This document shows, piece after piece, positions 8,371 through 17,199 of a DNA stretch of 64,000 bases (its first letter is position 1; each line of letters opens with the position of its first letter). The notes under the pieces are model-generated. The model saw only the letters and a program-made list of their open reading frames with translations. It did no database searches and was not told the DNA's origin. Origin of the DNA: Hahellaceae bacterium. GTDB taxonomy: Bacteria; Pseudomonadota; Gammaproteobacteria; Pseudomonadales; Oleiphilaceae. Location: positions 62,001-126,000 of the forward strand of contig JADJWY010000005.1 of the NCBI GenBank assembly GCA_016716085.1. Reading direction: 5' to 3'. A program made the translations under genes and the position numbers.

Positions 8371-9201
8371 GTGTCTATCGCCCCTACGATCAAACGCCTG
8401 AGCGCCGCTGTTTTACTGGCCACGCTCGCCGCCTGCGCCAGTACGCCAGACGTCCTCTCTGAAAAGGAGTACTACGAAAAGGCCCGCAGCGCGCTGGCAT
8501 CCAATAACTTTTCCGAAGCGACGGAACAGCTGGAGGCGCTGGAAACCTACCATCCCTTCGGCCGGTATGCGCAGCAAGCTCAGCTGGACCTGATTTTCGC
8601 CCGCTACAATGCATTGGATTCTGAAGGAGCGGCGGCCGCAGCAGATCGCTTCATCAAATTGCATCCTGACAGCCCCAGCGTTGACTACGCGCATTACATT
8701 AAAGGTCTGGCGGCTTACTACAGTGAAATGGGCATGGCGGTGCGCTTCCTGCCGATTGACCCGACTTCACGCGACATCGGTCAGGCCCGTGAAGCTTTTC
8801 AGGCATTCTCGACGCTTGTGACCAACTTCCCGGAGAGCAATTACGCGCCAGATGCTGAACAACGAATGGTCGCCATCCGCAACCATCTGGCCGCCTATGA
8901 GATGCACGTGGCGGATTACTACATTCGTCGTGAGGCTTTTATGGCCGCCTTAAACCGTGCGCAGTATATCGTTGAAAACTTCCCCGAAACCCCAGCGGTT
9001 CCGGATGCCCTGGCGATGATGGTAGAACTCTATCGAATGATGGAGATGCCCACTCGCGCCGCCGACGCATTGACACTTCTGGCCACGAACTTCCCTGACC
9101 ATCCAACCTTTGATGAACAGCTCAGGTTTAAAGGTGGACAAGTTAAACAGGAGCGACGGGACTTGAGCAGCGTTCTGGACATTGGTCTCAGCGACGACTA
9201 G
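8371..9201 (+). CDS. bamD: Outer membrane assembly lipoprotein BamD
   Basis: Essential lipoprotein of the BAM complex that folds beta-barrel proteins into the outer membrane; it contacts BamA from the periplasm. The chosen GTG start gives 276 residues with a lipoprotein signal ending in LATLAAC, lipidated at C22, followed by TPR-like helices (EYYEKARSALASNNFSEA and repeats). GGAT lies seven bases before the GTG. The frame is open upstream to 8131, but that stretch would spoil the signal peptide and overlaps rluD. The C-terminal end is rich in Lys, Arg and Asp. Order rluD / bamD / pilS is the same as in Pseudomonas. Confidence 0.94.
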   Translation: MSIAPTIKRLSAAVLLATLAACASTPDVLSEKEYYEKARSALASNNFSEATEQLEALETYHPFGRYAQQAQLDLIFARYNALDSEGAAAAADRFIKLHPDSPSVDYAHYIKGLAAYYSEMGMAVRFLPIDPTSRDIGQAREAFQAFSTLVTNFPESNYAPDAEQRMVAIRNHLAAYEMHVADYYIRREAFMAALNRAQYIVENFPETPAVPDALAMMVELYRMMEMPTRAADALTLLATNFPDHPTFDEQLRFKGGQVKQERRDLSSVLDIGLSDD

Positions 9202-9270
9202 CGCCACGCAGATTTAGCCTCGACGCCCAGGGCAGAGGTTCTACCGCTCCGTTTGAAGACGACTATACTT

Positions 9271-9290
9271 TTTGGGTAGGGAGACCCAAA
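9271..9290 (+). promoter_or_regulatory. Hairpin presenting the pilS ribosome-binding site in its loop
   Basis: TTTGGGT (9271-9277) and ACCCAAA (9284-9290) are perfect complements; the six-base loop AGGGAG is the Shine-Dalgarno sequence, four bases before the pilS ATG at 9295. Such a fold would place the ribosome site in a loop just before the start codon. Whether it affects translation is unknown. Confidence 0.5.
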
Positions 9291-9294
9291 GCGC

Positions 9295-10872
9295 ATGTCA
9301 GAACTCAGCGGTTCCGAAAACCTCAAGCTTTTTAACATTTACAATCACTACCGAATTACGGTGGGTGTCGTCCTTGGGCTGAGTGCTTTCTTTTTTTCAT
9401 CACAAACCACCCAGGCATTGCAGGGCAACCTGCATCGCGTGATGATCATCACCTATCTGAGCGTTCACTTCTTTTCTGCCATGCTGATCTGGGCGGGACT
9501 GAGGCCGAACGCACGACATATCGCCTTGTCTCTTGCACTTGAAATTGCCCTGATTACCGGGCTGGTCTATTCGGGAAGCGGCGTCTCCAGCGGACTCGGT
9601 AATCTCTTGATTGTCTGTGTCGCCGCCTCGAGCATCCTGCTGAAAAAAAATGTTTCACTTTCCCTGGCAGCCTTTGCTTCATTGATGCTGTTGAGTCAGG
9701 AGGGCTACCTGCTGATTCAGAATCAGTCACACGCCGATGATATGGTCAAGGCCGGCGTACTCGGCATCGCCTACTTTGTGACAGCCATCCTGATTACCAA
9801 CCTGGCTCGCCGTATCATCACCAGTGAATCATTAGCCCGGCAACGGGCACGCAGCCTGGAAGAACTTGAAAAGCTCAATTATCAGATCATTCAGCGGATG
9901 CTAACAGGCATTCTGGTCGCGGATGAAAACGGCTTTGTCCGAATGGCCAATCGATCAGCCCTTACCCTGCTGGGTCACCCTGAGGATTACAAACTGGCGG
10001 CACTGCCCGACGCTATCAAGACTCGCCTTGCTGCCTGGCAGCAAAATCCGGAACTACGAACAGACCCCTTCAAGCAGGTTGCGGACAGAGCACCCGTTCA
10101 AGCAAATTTTGCAATGCTACAAAAGGAAAAAGGGCAGGATGTAATCGTGTTCATGGAAGACACCGGCAAGATCACCCAACAGGCTCAACACCTGAAAATG
10201 GTCTCACTTGGTCGACTCACGGCCAGTATTGCCCATGAAATTCGCAATCCCCTGGGCGCCGCAAGCCACGCAGCCCAACTCTTGCTGGAATCAGCTGAGC
10301 TTTCCCCTCCCGATCGCAAAATGGCAGAAATCATTCACCGCCACTCTCTGCGCATGAACAACATCATCGAGAATGTTTTACAACTTTCACGCGGCAAAGT
10401 CAGCGACCCTCACGTGATCGAGCTGATTCCCTGGCTGGATAGCTTCCGACAGGATTTCACTGCTGCCGGCACCCTGCCCTACCTACTTGAGCTGGACTAC
10501 GATGATCCATCACTGACCTGTCGGTTTGACCCCAGTCACCTGCATCAGGTGCTCGGCAATCTTGTCGGAAATGGGCTACGCTACAGCCAGAAGCATTCGA
10601 ATGAAGCATGGGTCAAAATACAGCTGCGACAAGTAGAGCAGACCGAGCAGGTGCAGTTGGCGGTGCATGATAAGGGACCCGGCATACCGGCAAAGGATCA
10701 GACGCATCTTTTTGAGCCCTTTTTTACAACGGAAAAACAAGGAACAGGTCTGGGGTTGTACATTTGCAAGGAGCTGTGCGAAGCCAATCAGGCGACCCTG
10801 GAGTTCACGCATGGCGAGAGTGGTGGTGGATGCTTTCGGATTACCTTTGCCCACCCTAAAAAACTGACTTGA
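9295..10872 (+). CDS. pilS: Type IV pilus sensor histidine kinase PilS
   Basis: Inner-membrane kinase that phosphorylates PilR to control sigma-54-dependent pilin transcription. The 525 residues show an N-terminal membrane domain with about six hydrophobic segments (about 20-175), a PAS-like linker (about 195-290), a HisKA domain with the phospho-accepting H314 in SIAHEIRNPLG, and a HATPase domain with N-box (VLGNLVGNGLRYS) and G-boxes (DKGPGIPA, GTGLGLYI). It is followed 41 bases later by pilR, its partner. Its Shine-Dalgarno lies in a hairpin loop. The major pilin gene itself is not in the window. Confidence 0.95.
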   Translation: MSELSGSENLKLFNIYNHYRITVGVVLGLSAFFFSSQTTQALQGNLHRVMIITYLSVHFFSAMLIWAGLRPNARHIALSLALEIALITGLVYSGSGVSSGLGNLLIVCVAASSILLKKNVSLSLAAFASLMLLSQEGYLLIQNQSHADDMVKAGVLGIAYFVTAILITNLARRIITSESLARQRARSLEELEKLNYQIIQRMLTGILVADENGFVRMANRSALTLLGHPEDYKLAALPDAIKTRLAAWQQNPELRTDPFKQVADRAPVQANFAMLQKEKGQDVIVFMEDTGKITQQAQHLKMVSLGRLTASIAHEIRNPLGAASHAAQLLLESAELSPPDRKMAEIIHRHSLRMNNIIENVLQLSRGKVSDPHVIELIPWLDSFRQDFTAAGTLPYLLELDYDDPSLTCRFDPSHLHQVLGNLVGNGLRYSQKHSNEAWVKIQLRQVEQTEQVQLAVHDKGPGIPAKDQTHLFEPFFTTEKQGTGLGLYICKELCEANQATLEFTHGESGGGCFRITFAHPKKLT

Positions 10873-10913
10873 ATGGGTCTTTATCGTGAGGGAGACAGGA
10901 GCACCTGGCTGAA

Positions 10914-12293
10914 ATGAAACAATACGTACTGATTGTTGATGATGAGCCTGATATTCGCGAGTTGCTCGTGATCACCTTATCCCGCATGGGGCTGGAATGT
11001 CTTGCCGCGGAAAACGTTGCAGAAGCCCTTCATCATCTTTCACAGCAAAACGTTCACCTGTGTCTGACCGACATGAATCTGCCCGATGGAACGGGCCTTG
11101 ATCTGGTTACACACCTGCAGCGACACTCACCCGAAACGCCCGTTGCGGTGATTACCGCCTACGGAAGCATGGAGGGCGCGATACAGGCACTGAAAGCCGG
11201 CGCCTTTGATTATGTTTCTAAACCCGTCGACCTCCATCGTCTGCGCGAATTGGTCGCCGTTGCAATCAAACCTCGCCCCTCCGCTGAATCGAAAGCCGAA
11301 AACCTGAAGTCTCGCCTGCTGGGGCAGACGACGGTGATGGAACGTCTGCGCCTGCAGATTCAAAAGCTGGCCCGCAGTCAGGCACCGATTTACATCAGCG
11401 GTGAGTCGGGTAGCGGAAAAGAAATGGTCGCCCGAATGATTCATGAGCAAGGGGCACGTGCAGAGCAACCTTTTGTGGCTGTCAACTGTGGTGCCATTCC
11501 CAGCGAGTTAATGGAAAGCGAATTTTTTGGGCATCGCAAAGGCGCCTTCACGGGCGCCGTGGATAACAAACCTGGATTATTTCAGGCCGCTAATGCCGGC
11601 ACCCTTTTTCTCGACGAAATCGCAGACCTGCCCCTGTCGATGCAAGTCAAACTGCTGCGCGCCATTCAGGAAAAATCGGTCCGGCCCGTCGGCGACAGTA
11701 AAGAAATAGCCGTGGATGTTCGCTTGCTGAGCGCAACCCACAAGGATCTCGCGAAAGAAGTCGACTCAGGGCGCTTCCGACAGGATCTGTACTATCGACT
11801 GAATGTCATCGAACTGAAAGTCCCGCCTCTGCGGGACAGGCAGGACGATATTCCCTTGCTGGCGAGCGCGTATCTTGAGCGCATCTGTCGTGAATGCGAC
11901 ATGCCTCCCATCAGGCTTAATATGCAGGCCATTGAAAAACTCAAGCGCTACAGCTTTCCAGGAAACGTGCGGGAGCTGGAGAATGTTCTGGAGCGTTCAT
12001 TCACACTCTGTGACAACGATGAGTTAAGCGATACAGACATTCTGTTACCAGACCTGGATGCACTCGACAACTGCGGGGGAGATGAAACAACGCCGACATT
12101 TTCTCAGGAAGACGTTCCCGATTTTATTCCGGAATCGGGCAATAACCTGGAGCATTTCCTGGAGACCATCGAAAAACAGGCCATCGTGAAGGCGCTGGAG
12201 GATACTCGCTGGAACAAAACCGCCGCCGCCAAAAAGCTGGGTATCAGCTTCCGGGCGCTGCGCTATCGTTTAAAGAAACTTGGAATGGAATAA
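10914..12293 (+). CDS. pilR: Type IV pilus response regulator PilR, sigma-54 activator
   Basis: NtrC-family transcription activator. Receiver domain at residues 1-115 with phospho-acceptor D53 (LTDMNLPDG); sigma-54 AAA+ domain (about 135-365) with Walker A GESGSGKE and the sigma-54 contact loop GAFTGA; Fis-type helix-turn-helix at the C-terminus (about 415-455, NKTAAAKKLGISFRALRYRLKK). Length 459 is normal. It follows pilS directly and is presumably activated by it. It ends five bases from the convergent ispH gene. In Pseudomonas the minor-pilin genes lie between these two genes; here they are absent. Confidence 0.96.
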   Translation: MKQYVLIVDDEPDIRELLVITLSRMGLECLAAENVAEALHHLSQQNVHLCLTDMNLPDGTGLDLVTHLQRHSPETPVAVITAYGSMEGAIQALKAGAFDYVSKPVDLHRLRELVAVAIKPRPSAESKAENLKSRLLGQTTVMERLRLQIQKLARSQAPIYISGESGSGKEMVARMIHEQGARAEQPFVAVNCGAIPSELMESEFFGHRKGAFTGAVDNKPGLFQAANAGTLFLDEIADLPLSMQVKLLRAIQEKSVRPVGDSKEIAVDVRLLSATHKDLAKEVDSGRFRQDLYYRLNVIELKVPPLRDRQDDIPLLASAYLERICRECDMPPIRLNMQAIEKLKRYSFPGNVRELENVLERSFTLCDNDELSDTDILLPDLDALDNCGGDETTPTFSQEDVPDFIPESGNNLEHFLETIEKQAIVKALEDTRWNKTAAAKKLGISFRALRYRLKKLGME

Positions 12294-12298
12294 GCGCA

Positions 12299-13249
12299 TT
12301 AAACATTGCGCGTTGGAATACGGAGTTCCTTCGGCACCGAAAACACGATGTTTTCCAGGCGACCAGGCATCTCTACCGGAACGCCACCCCCAAGTTCTTT
12401 TAATCGAGCCAACACTTGCTGCACTAGCACTTCAGGTGCCGAAGCCCCCGCAGTGACGCCAATACGCCCCTTGCCTTCAATCCAGCGAGGATCAATTTCC
12501 TGAGCTCCATCAATCAGATAGGCAGGTGTTCCCATACGCTCAGCAAGCTCCCGAAGGCGGTTCGAATTTGAGCTGTTAACGGAGCCAACCACGAGCAGAA
12601 CATCACATTCCTTCGCCAGTGTTTTCACCGCATCCTGGCGATTCTGAGTGGCGTAACAAATGTCATCTTTGCGAGGCCCCTGAATTTCAGGGAATCTCAG
12701 GCGCAGTGCATCAATGATTCGGGCCGTGTCATCCATCGACAAGGTCGTCTGCGTCACATAGGCCAGGCGCGTAGGATCCCTCACCTGCAGGGCGGAGATG
12801 TTCTCTTCGTCTTCGACGAGGTAGATCGCGCCTCCGGCAGAGGCATCATATTGCCCCATTGTCCCCTCAACTTCCGGGTGCCCCTCATGACCAATGAGAA
12901 TGCACTCGCGTCCTTCCAGCGAGTAACGCATGACTTCCATGTGCACTTTGGTCACCAGTGGACAGGTCGCATCAAAGACTTTCAGACCGCGCCGATCCGC
13001 TTCAAGGCGAACCTCTTGCGACACGCCGTGCGCACTAAATATAACCAATGCATCATTCGGCACCTCATGCAGTTCGTCCACAAAAATGGCGCCTCGCTGA
13101 CGCAAGTCATCCACCACGAAACGATTATGCACCACTTCATGTCGGACATAGATCGGTGCACCAAATACTTCCAGGGCACGGTTGACGATTTCGATCGCCC
13201 GATCCACCCCGGCGCAAAATCCTCGGGGGTTTGCCAGCTTGACTTCCAT
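12299..13249 (-). CDS. ispH: 4-hydroxy-3-methylbut-2-enyl diphosphate reductase
   Basis: Last enzyme of the MEP pathway: reduces HMBPP to IPP and DMAPP using a 4Fe-4S cluster. 316 residues, normal size. The cluster cysteines are C12 (RGFCAGV), the one in DATCPLVTK, and the one in DDICYATQNRQ; VNSSNSNRL and ASAPE complete the active-site set. It lies two bases after fkpB and is the last gene of the murJ-ribF-ileS-lspA-fkpB-ispH series on the minus strand. Good ATG start. Supplies isoprenoid precursor that IspB, encoded 10 kb away, would elongate. Confidence 0.98.
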   Translation of the reverse strand: MEVKLANPRGFCAGVDRAIEIVNRALEVFGAPIYVRHEVVHNRFVVDDLRQRGAIFVDELHEVPNDALVIFSAHGVSQEVRLEADRRGLKVFDATCPLVTKVHMEVMRYSLEGRECILIGHEGHPEVEGTMGQYDASAGGAIYLVEDEENISALQVRDPTRLAYVTQTTLSMDDTARIIDALRLRFPEIQGPRKDDICYATQNRQDAVKTLAKECDVLLVVGSVNSSNSNRLRELAERMGTPAYLIDGAQEIDPRWIEGKGRIGVTAGASAPEVLVQQVLARLKELGGGVPVEMPGRLENIVFSVPKELRIPTRNV

Positions 13250-13251
13250 GA

Positions 13252-13701
13252 CTACTCTGCCTCTACTGAACTGACTTCCAGAATTTCGACTTCAAACTGA
13301 AGATGGTGGCCACTGAGGGGATGGTTAAAATCTACAATCACCTCATCTTCCGCTACGGTTTTAATAATTCCGGGTAACTCAGCATTCTGTGCATCCGCGA
13401 ACGAAAATACCATGCCGGGCAGAAGGTCAAGATCTTGCGGAAAATCATTGCGGCGGAAACGCTGCACGTTGGTCGGATTCGGCATCCCAAAGCCGTTTTC
13501 CGGTGCCACATCAAAAACCTTCCGTTCGCCCGCCTTCATGCCCTGAATCAGCGACTCAAAGCCACCCGGTAAGGTACCATCACCGAATTCAAGTTCACCC
13601 GGCTGTTTATCAAACGTCGAATCCACAACTTCCCCGTCTTCTAATCTCAGCGCAAAGTGCAGCGTCACCTTCGATCCGTGACCCACGTAATCAGAAGCCA
13701 T
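13252..13701 (-). CDS. fkpB: FKBP-type peptidyl-prolyl isomerase, SlpA/FkpB type
   Basis: Cytoplasmic FKBP with an inserted-in-flap chaperone domain, isomerising proline bonds during folding. The ATG at 13701 follows GGGGGAAAG and gives 149 residues, the E. coli FkpB length; an in-frame start at 13737 would overlap lspA. The sequence shows the FKBP core (TLHFALRLEDGEVVDSTF, FGDGTLPGGFESLIQGMKAGE) and the insert-in-flap region (about 70-125), then the conserved HPLSGHHLQFEVEI C-terminal strand. It lies ten bases after lspA and two before ispH; linkage to these genes is widespread in gammaproteobacteria. Confidence 0.95.
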   Translation of the reverse strand: MASDYVGHGSKVTLHFALRLEDGEVVDSTFDKQPGELEFGDGTLPGGFESLIQGMKAGERKVFDVAPENGFGMPNPTNVQRFRRNDFPQDLDLLPGMVFSFADAQNAELPGIIKTVAEDEVIVDFNHPLSGHHLQFEVEILEVSSVEAE

Positions 13702-13711
13702 CTTTCCCCCT

Positions 13712-14230
13712 TCAGTGTTTAGACGTTTCGGTGTCAACCGATGAGACCACGCGACCGGACGTATTCGTTGTGTTTGATTCCGCTCGAAAAATATCGATAG
13801 CCATCATCACCGCACCAATCGAAATCGCGCAGTCAGCAATATTAAATGCCGGAAAATGATAGTCGGCATAGTACAGATGGATAAAGTCCACCACGTAACC
13901 GTGCACGATGCGATCATATAAATTACCCACCGCACCGCCCAGCACCAGACTGATCGAAAGCGCCAGCCACACTTCATTGCTCTTCAGACGCGCAAGCCAC
14001 ACGACCAGAGAGCCGCTAACCCCCACCGCCAAAAGAATGAAAAACCAGCGCTGCCAACCTGATTCGTTAGCCAGAAAGCTGAACGCAGCCCCGGTATTAT
14101 GCAGTAGTGTCAGATTAAATGAGGGGAGCACTGGAACAGGAACGCCGTAGGTGAGCGCATTCGTCGCCATCGCCTTGGTGACGAGATCCAGCACAATGAC
14201 ACTCACCGACACGATCATCCATTTCAACAT
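13712..14230 (-). CDS. lspA: Prolipoprotein signal peptidase II
   Basis: Inner-membrane aspartyl protease that removes signal peptides from diacylated prolipoproteins; it would process BamD, PilP and the lipoprotein at 26.2 kb. 172 residues with four membrane segments. The catalytic aspartates are in GAVGNLYDRI and FNIADCAIS, and the NTGAAFSF motif is present. The C-terminal tail after about residue 150 is hydrophilic and slightly longer than usual. Located between ileS and fkpB, the standard arrangement. Confidence 0.97.
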   Translation of the reverse strand: MLKWMIVSVSVIVLDLVTKAMATNALTYGVPVPVLPSFNLTLLHNTGAAFSFLANESGWQRWFFILLAVGVSGSLVVWLARLKSNEVWLALSISLVLGGAVGNLYDRIVHGYVVDFIHLYYADYHFPAFNIADCAISIGAVMMAIDIFRAESNTTNTSGRVVSSVDTETSKH

Positions 14231-14255
14231 AGCGTTCTATTGCTCCAGCCGATAA

Positions 14256-17102
14256 TCAGGCAAAATGCCTGATCTCTCCCTCACCTTCAATGTTGTCGAC
14301 GCAGCGCTGACAGAGATCTTCATGCCCCGTTAAGGAACCCACTTCTGGCATGTGATGCCAGCAGCGTTCGCACTTGGCTGACTCAGTCGGCCTGATTTCA
14401 ACGAACAATCCTTCCACATCGGTAGCTCGGGCAGCTGCATTGCGTTCAGCCAGCGGCTTGACCTCGGCTCTGGAGGTAATCAGCACGAAGCGAAGTTCGT
14501 CGCCCAAACGTGCCAGCTCGCGCCCTACCGCGTCAGAACAATACAAGGTCGCCTCCGTAGACAGGGAACCACCTTTCTTAGCGATACCACTGTTACGCGC
14601 CTCTTCCAGCGCCTTGTTCACGGCAGCTTTGACTTCAAGGATACGATCCCAATACTGTACACCCAGCTCTACGCCATCTGAAACCGGCGTCAATCCCTCG
14701 TAGAAGGTCTCTAAAAACACCGACTCTGAGCGCCCATTGGCAGTCGCAGGCAGTTCTTTCCAAATCTCCTCTGCCGTAAAACTGAGGACCGGTGCGATCC
14801 AGCGTACCAGGGCCTCGGCAATATGATAGAGCGCGGACTGAGCCGAACGGCGGGCCTTGCTTTCCTTCTGGGTCGTGTACTGACGGTCTTTGATGATGTC
14901 CAGGTAGAAGCCACCCAGCTCCAGGGCACAGAAGTTATGTACCTTCTGATATACCTGCACAAACTGGTAGTTATCGTAAGCATTGGCAATTTCATTCTGT
15001 AGCTTCAGCGTTTTATCAACAATCCACTGATCCAGCGCAAGCATCTCTGAAGCGGGAAGTGCATCCCGAGCCGGCTGAAAGCCATTCAGGTTTGCCAGGA
15101 TAAAACGGGCCGTGTTACGGATGCGGCGATAGCTGTCTGCAGTTCTCACCAGGATCTGCTTTGACATGGCCATCTCGGCACTGTAATCAGTTGCAGAAAC
15201 CCACAGACGCAAAATATCCGCACCCATTTCATTGGTGATCTCCTGAGGCTCGATCCCATTCCCCATGGATTTGGACATCTTGTGGCCTTTCTCATCGACC
15301 GTGAAACCGTGTGTCAACACCTGCCGATAAGGTGCCTTACCATGAATGGCAATCGCTGTTTTGAGCGATGACTGGAACCAACCCCGATGCTGGTCTGAAC
15401 CCTCCAGGTACATATCCGCAGGATACTGTCCCAGTTCAGGTCGCTTGGCCAGAACAGCCGTATGGGTCACGCCGGAATCAAACCAGACATCCAGGGTATC
15501 CGTCACTTTCTCGTAGTGCTGCGCATCGGCTCCCAGCAAGGTGGCGGGATCCAGCTCCCACCAGGCATCAATCCCACGTTGCTCGACCTGTTTGGCGACC
15601 GCCTCAATCAGGCGTGGCGTTTCTGGATGCAGCGCCTGCGTTTCCCGGTGCACAAAGAAGGCGATCGGCACACCCCAGGTACGCTGACGGGAAATACACC
15701 AGTCAGGACTTTGGCCCACCATGGCCTCGATACGATTCTGCCCCCAGGAAGGCACCCATCTCACGTGCTTGATGGCTGCCAGCGCATCGGCTTTGAGGTG
15801 GTTTTTGTCCATGCTTATGAACCACTGTGGAGTCGCCCGATAGATCAATGGCGTTTTGGTACGCCAGCAATGCGCATAGCTGTGACGAATCTTTTCGTGA
15901 CTGAGCAAACGCCCCTGCTCACGCAGCAGTGCGATAACAGGCTCGTCGACTTTGTAGACATGCTGTCCGGCGAAAAGGGGCATGTGATCCCGAAATACAC
16001 CCCGGTCATCCATGGGATTGATCGTTTCAACACCGTACTTCTGACAAACCGCAAAGTCTTCCAGACCGTGATCAGGTGCCGTATGGACGACTCCTGTACC
16101 CGCGTCGGTAGTCACATGATCGCCAACAAGAACCTTGACCTGGCGATCATAGAAAGGGTGCAGACAAACCAAACCTTCAAGCTGCTGCCCAGCGATACGC
16201 CCCAGCTCTTTATGCGCTACTAATTTGGCACGCTTGGCCAGACTTTCAGCCAGCTCGCTGCACACCACCCAACGCTCTGCTCCCTGCTCCGTTTCAACCT
16301 GAAGCAAGACATAGTCCAGTTCAGCCCCCACCGAGAGGGCCAATGATGACGGCAAGGTCCAGGGGGTTGTCGTCCAGATCACCAGACAGATCGTTCCATG
16401 CCCTGCGTCGGCGGCCTTCAGGCCAAACCGTGAGAGGACGTCCTCGGGTTCTGCAACCGGATAACTGACATCGACAGCATTAGAGGTTTTTTCGTGGTAC
16501 TCCACTTCCGCTTCTGCCAGCGCGGACCCGCCTACGACACTCCAGTAGACCGGCTTATAGCCTTTGTGCAGATGGCCGTTTTCGGCAATTTTACCCAGCG
16601 CACGAATAATATCGGCTTCCGTTTGAAAATCCATGGTCAGGTAGGGCTTCTGCCAATCGCCAAAAATACCCAGGCGAATGAAGTCCTTGCGCTGGCCATC
16701 CACCTGGGCCATCGCGTACTCACGGCATTTGGCCCGGAATTCGGAATACTCAACCTTATCCCCCGCCTTGCCAATCATTGTTTCGACCTTGTGCTCGATC
16801 GGCAGACCGTGACAATCCCAACCGGGAACGTAGGGGGCATCGTAACCCAGCTGCGACTTGGATTTAACGATAATGTCTTTCAGGATCTTGTTGACCGCAT
16901 GGCCCAGGTGAATATTGCCATTCGCATAGGGTGGACCATCATGCAGGATGAACTTCTTGCGCCCCTTGAAGGTTGCACGGATTTTTTCGTAGAGCCCGAT
17001 AGACTGCCAGTGTGCCAGGAGGTCAGGCTCGCGCGCGGGCAAATTACCACGCATGGGGAATTCGGTTTCAGGCAAATTGAGAGTTGATTTATAGTCGCTC
17101 AT
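14256..17102 (-). CDS. ileS: Isoleucyl-tRNA synthetase
   Basis: Class I synthetase charging tRNA-Ile, with CP1 editing domain. At 948 residues it has the bacterial length. The HIGH motif appears as HLGH within NGNIHLGHAVNK (about residue 64), KMSKS as KMSKSMGN (about 605), and the WCISRQRTWGVP motif is intact. The C-terminal zinc finger has the cysteine pairs CERC and CQRC (about 905-930), the non-mupirocin-resistant bacterial type. It is 97 bases downstream of ribF and 25 upstream of lspA on the same strand. Confidence 0.98.
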   Translation of the reverse strand: MSDYKSTLNLPETEFPMRGNLPAREPDLLAHWQSIGLYEKIRATFKGRKKFILHDGPPYANGNIHLGHAVNKILKDIIVKSKSQLGYDAPYVPGWDCHGLPIEHKVETMIGKAGDKVEYSEFRAKCREYAMAQVDGQRKDFIRLGIFGDWQKPYLTMDFQTEADIIRALGKIAENGHLHKGYKPVYWSVVGGSALAEAEVEYHEKTSNAVDVSYPVAEPEDVLSRFGLKAADAGHGTICLVIWTTTPWTLPSSLALSVGAELDYVLLQVETEQGAERWVVCSELAESLAKRAKLVAHKELGRIAGQQLEGLVCLHPFYDRQVKVLVGDHVTTDAGTGVVHTAPDHGLEDFAVCQKYGVETINPMDDRGVFRDHMPLFAGQHVYKVDEPVIALLREQGRLLSHEKIRHSYAHCWRTKTPLIYRATPQWFISMDKNHLKADALAAIKHVRWVPSWGQNRIEAMVGQSPDWCISRQRTWGVPIAFFVHRETQALHPETPRLIEAVAKQVEQRGIDAWWELDPATLLGADAQHYEKVTDTLDVWFDSGVTHTAVLAKRPELGQYPADMYLEGSDQHRGWFQSSLKTAIAIHGKAPYRQVLTHGFTVDEKGHKMSKSMGNGIEPQEITNEMGADILRLWVSATDYSAEMAMSKQILVRTADSYRRIRNTARFILANLNGFQPARDALPASEMLALDQWIVDKTLKLQNEIANAYDNYQFVQVYQKVHNFCALELGGFYLDIIKDRQYTTQKESKARRSAQSALYHIAEALVRWIAPVLSFTAEEIWKELPATANGRSESVFLETFYEGLTPVSDGVELGVQYWDRILEVKAAVNKALEEARNSGIAKKGGSLSTEATLYCSDAVGRELARLGDELRFVLITSRAEVKPLAERNAAARATDVEGLFVEIRPTESAKCERCWHHMPEVGSLTGHEDLCQRCVDNIEGEGEIRHFA

Positions 17103-17199
17103 GGTCTCGTTTGATCTTGCATGATTATAAGTCGTTTCACGGCGGCAAACACCGCTCTAAGTCTGGGGGCTGCTCGGGCAAATCGTCATTGTAGCGGAA

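Noticed and set aside
12559..12567. GGTTCGAAT, like a tRNA T-loop
   Set aside because: It is inside ispH coding sequence, and no acceptor or anticodon stems can be drawn around it.
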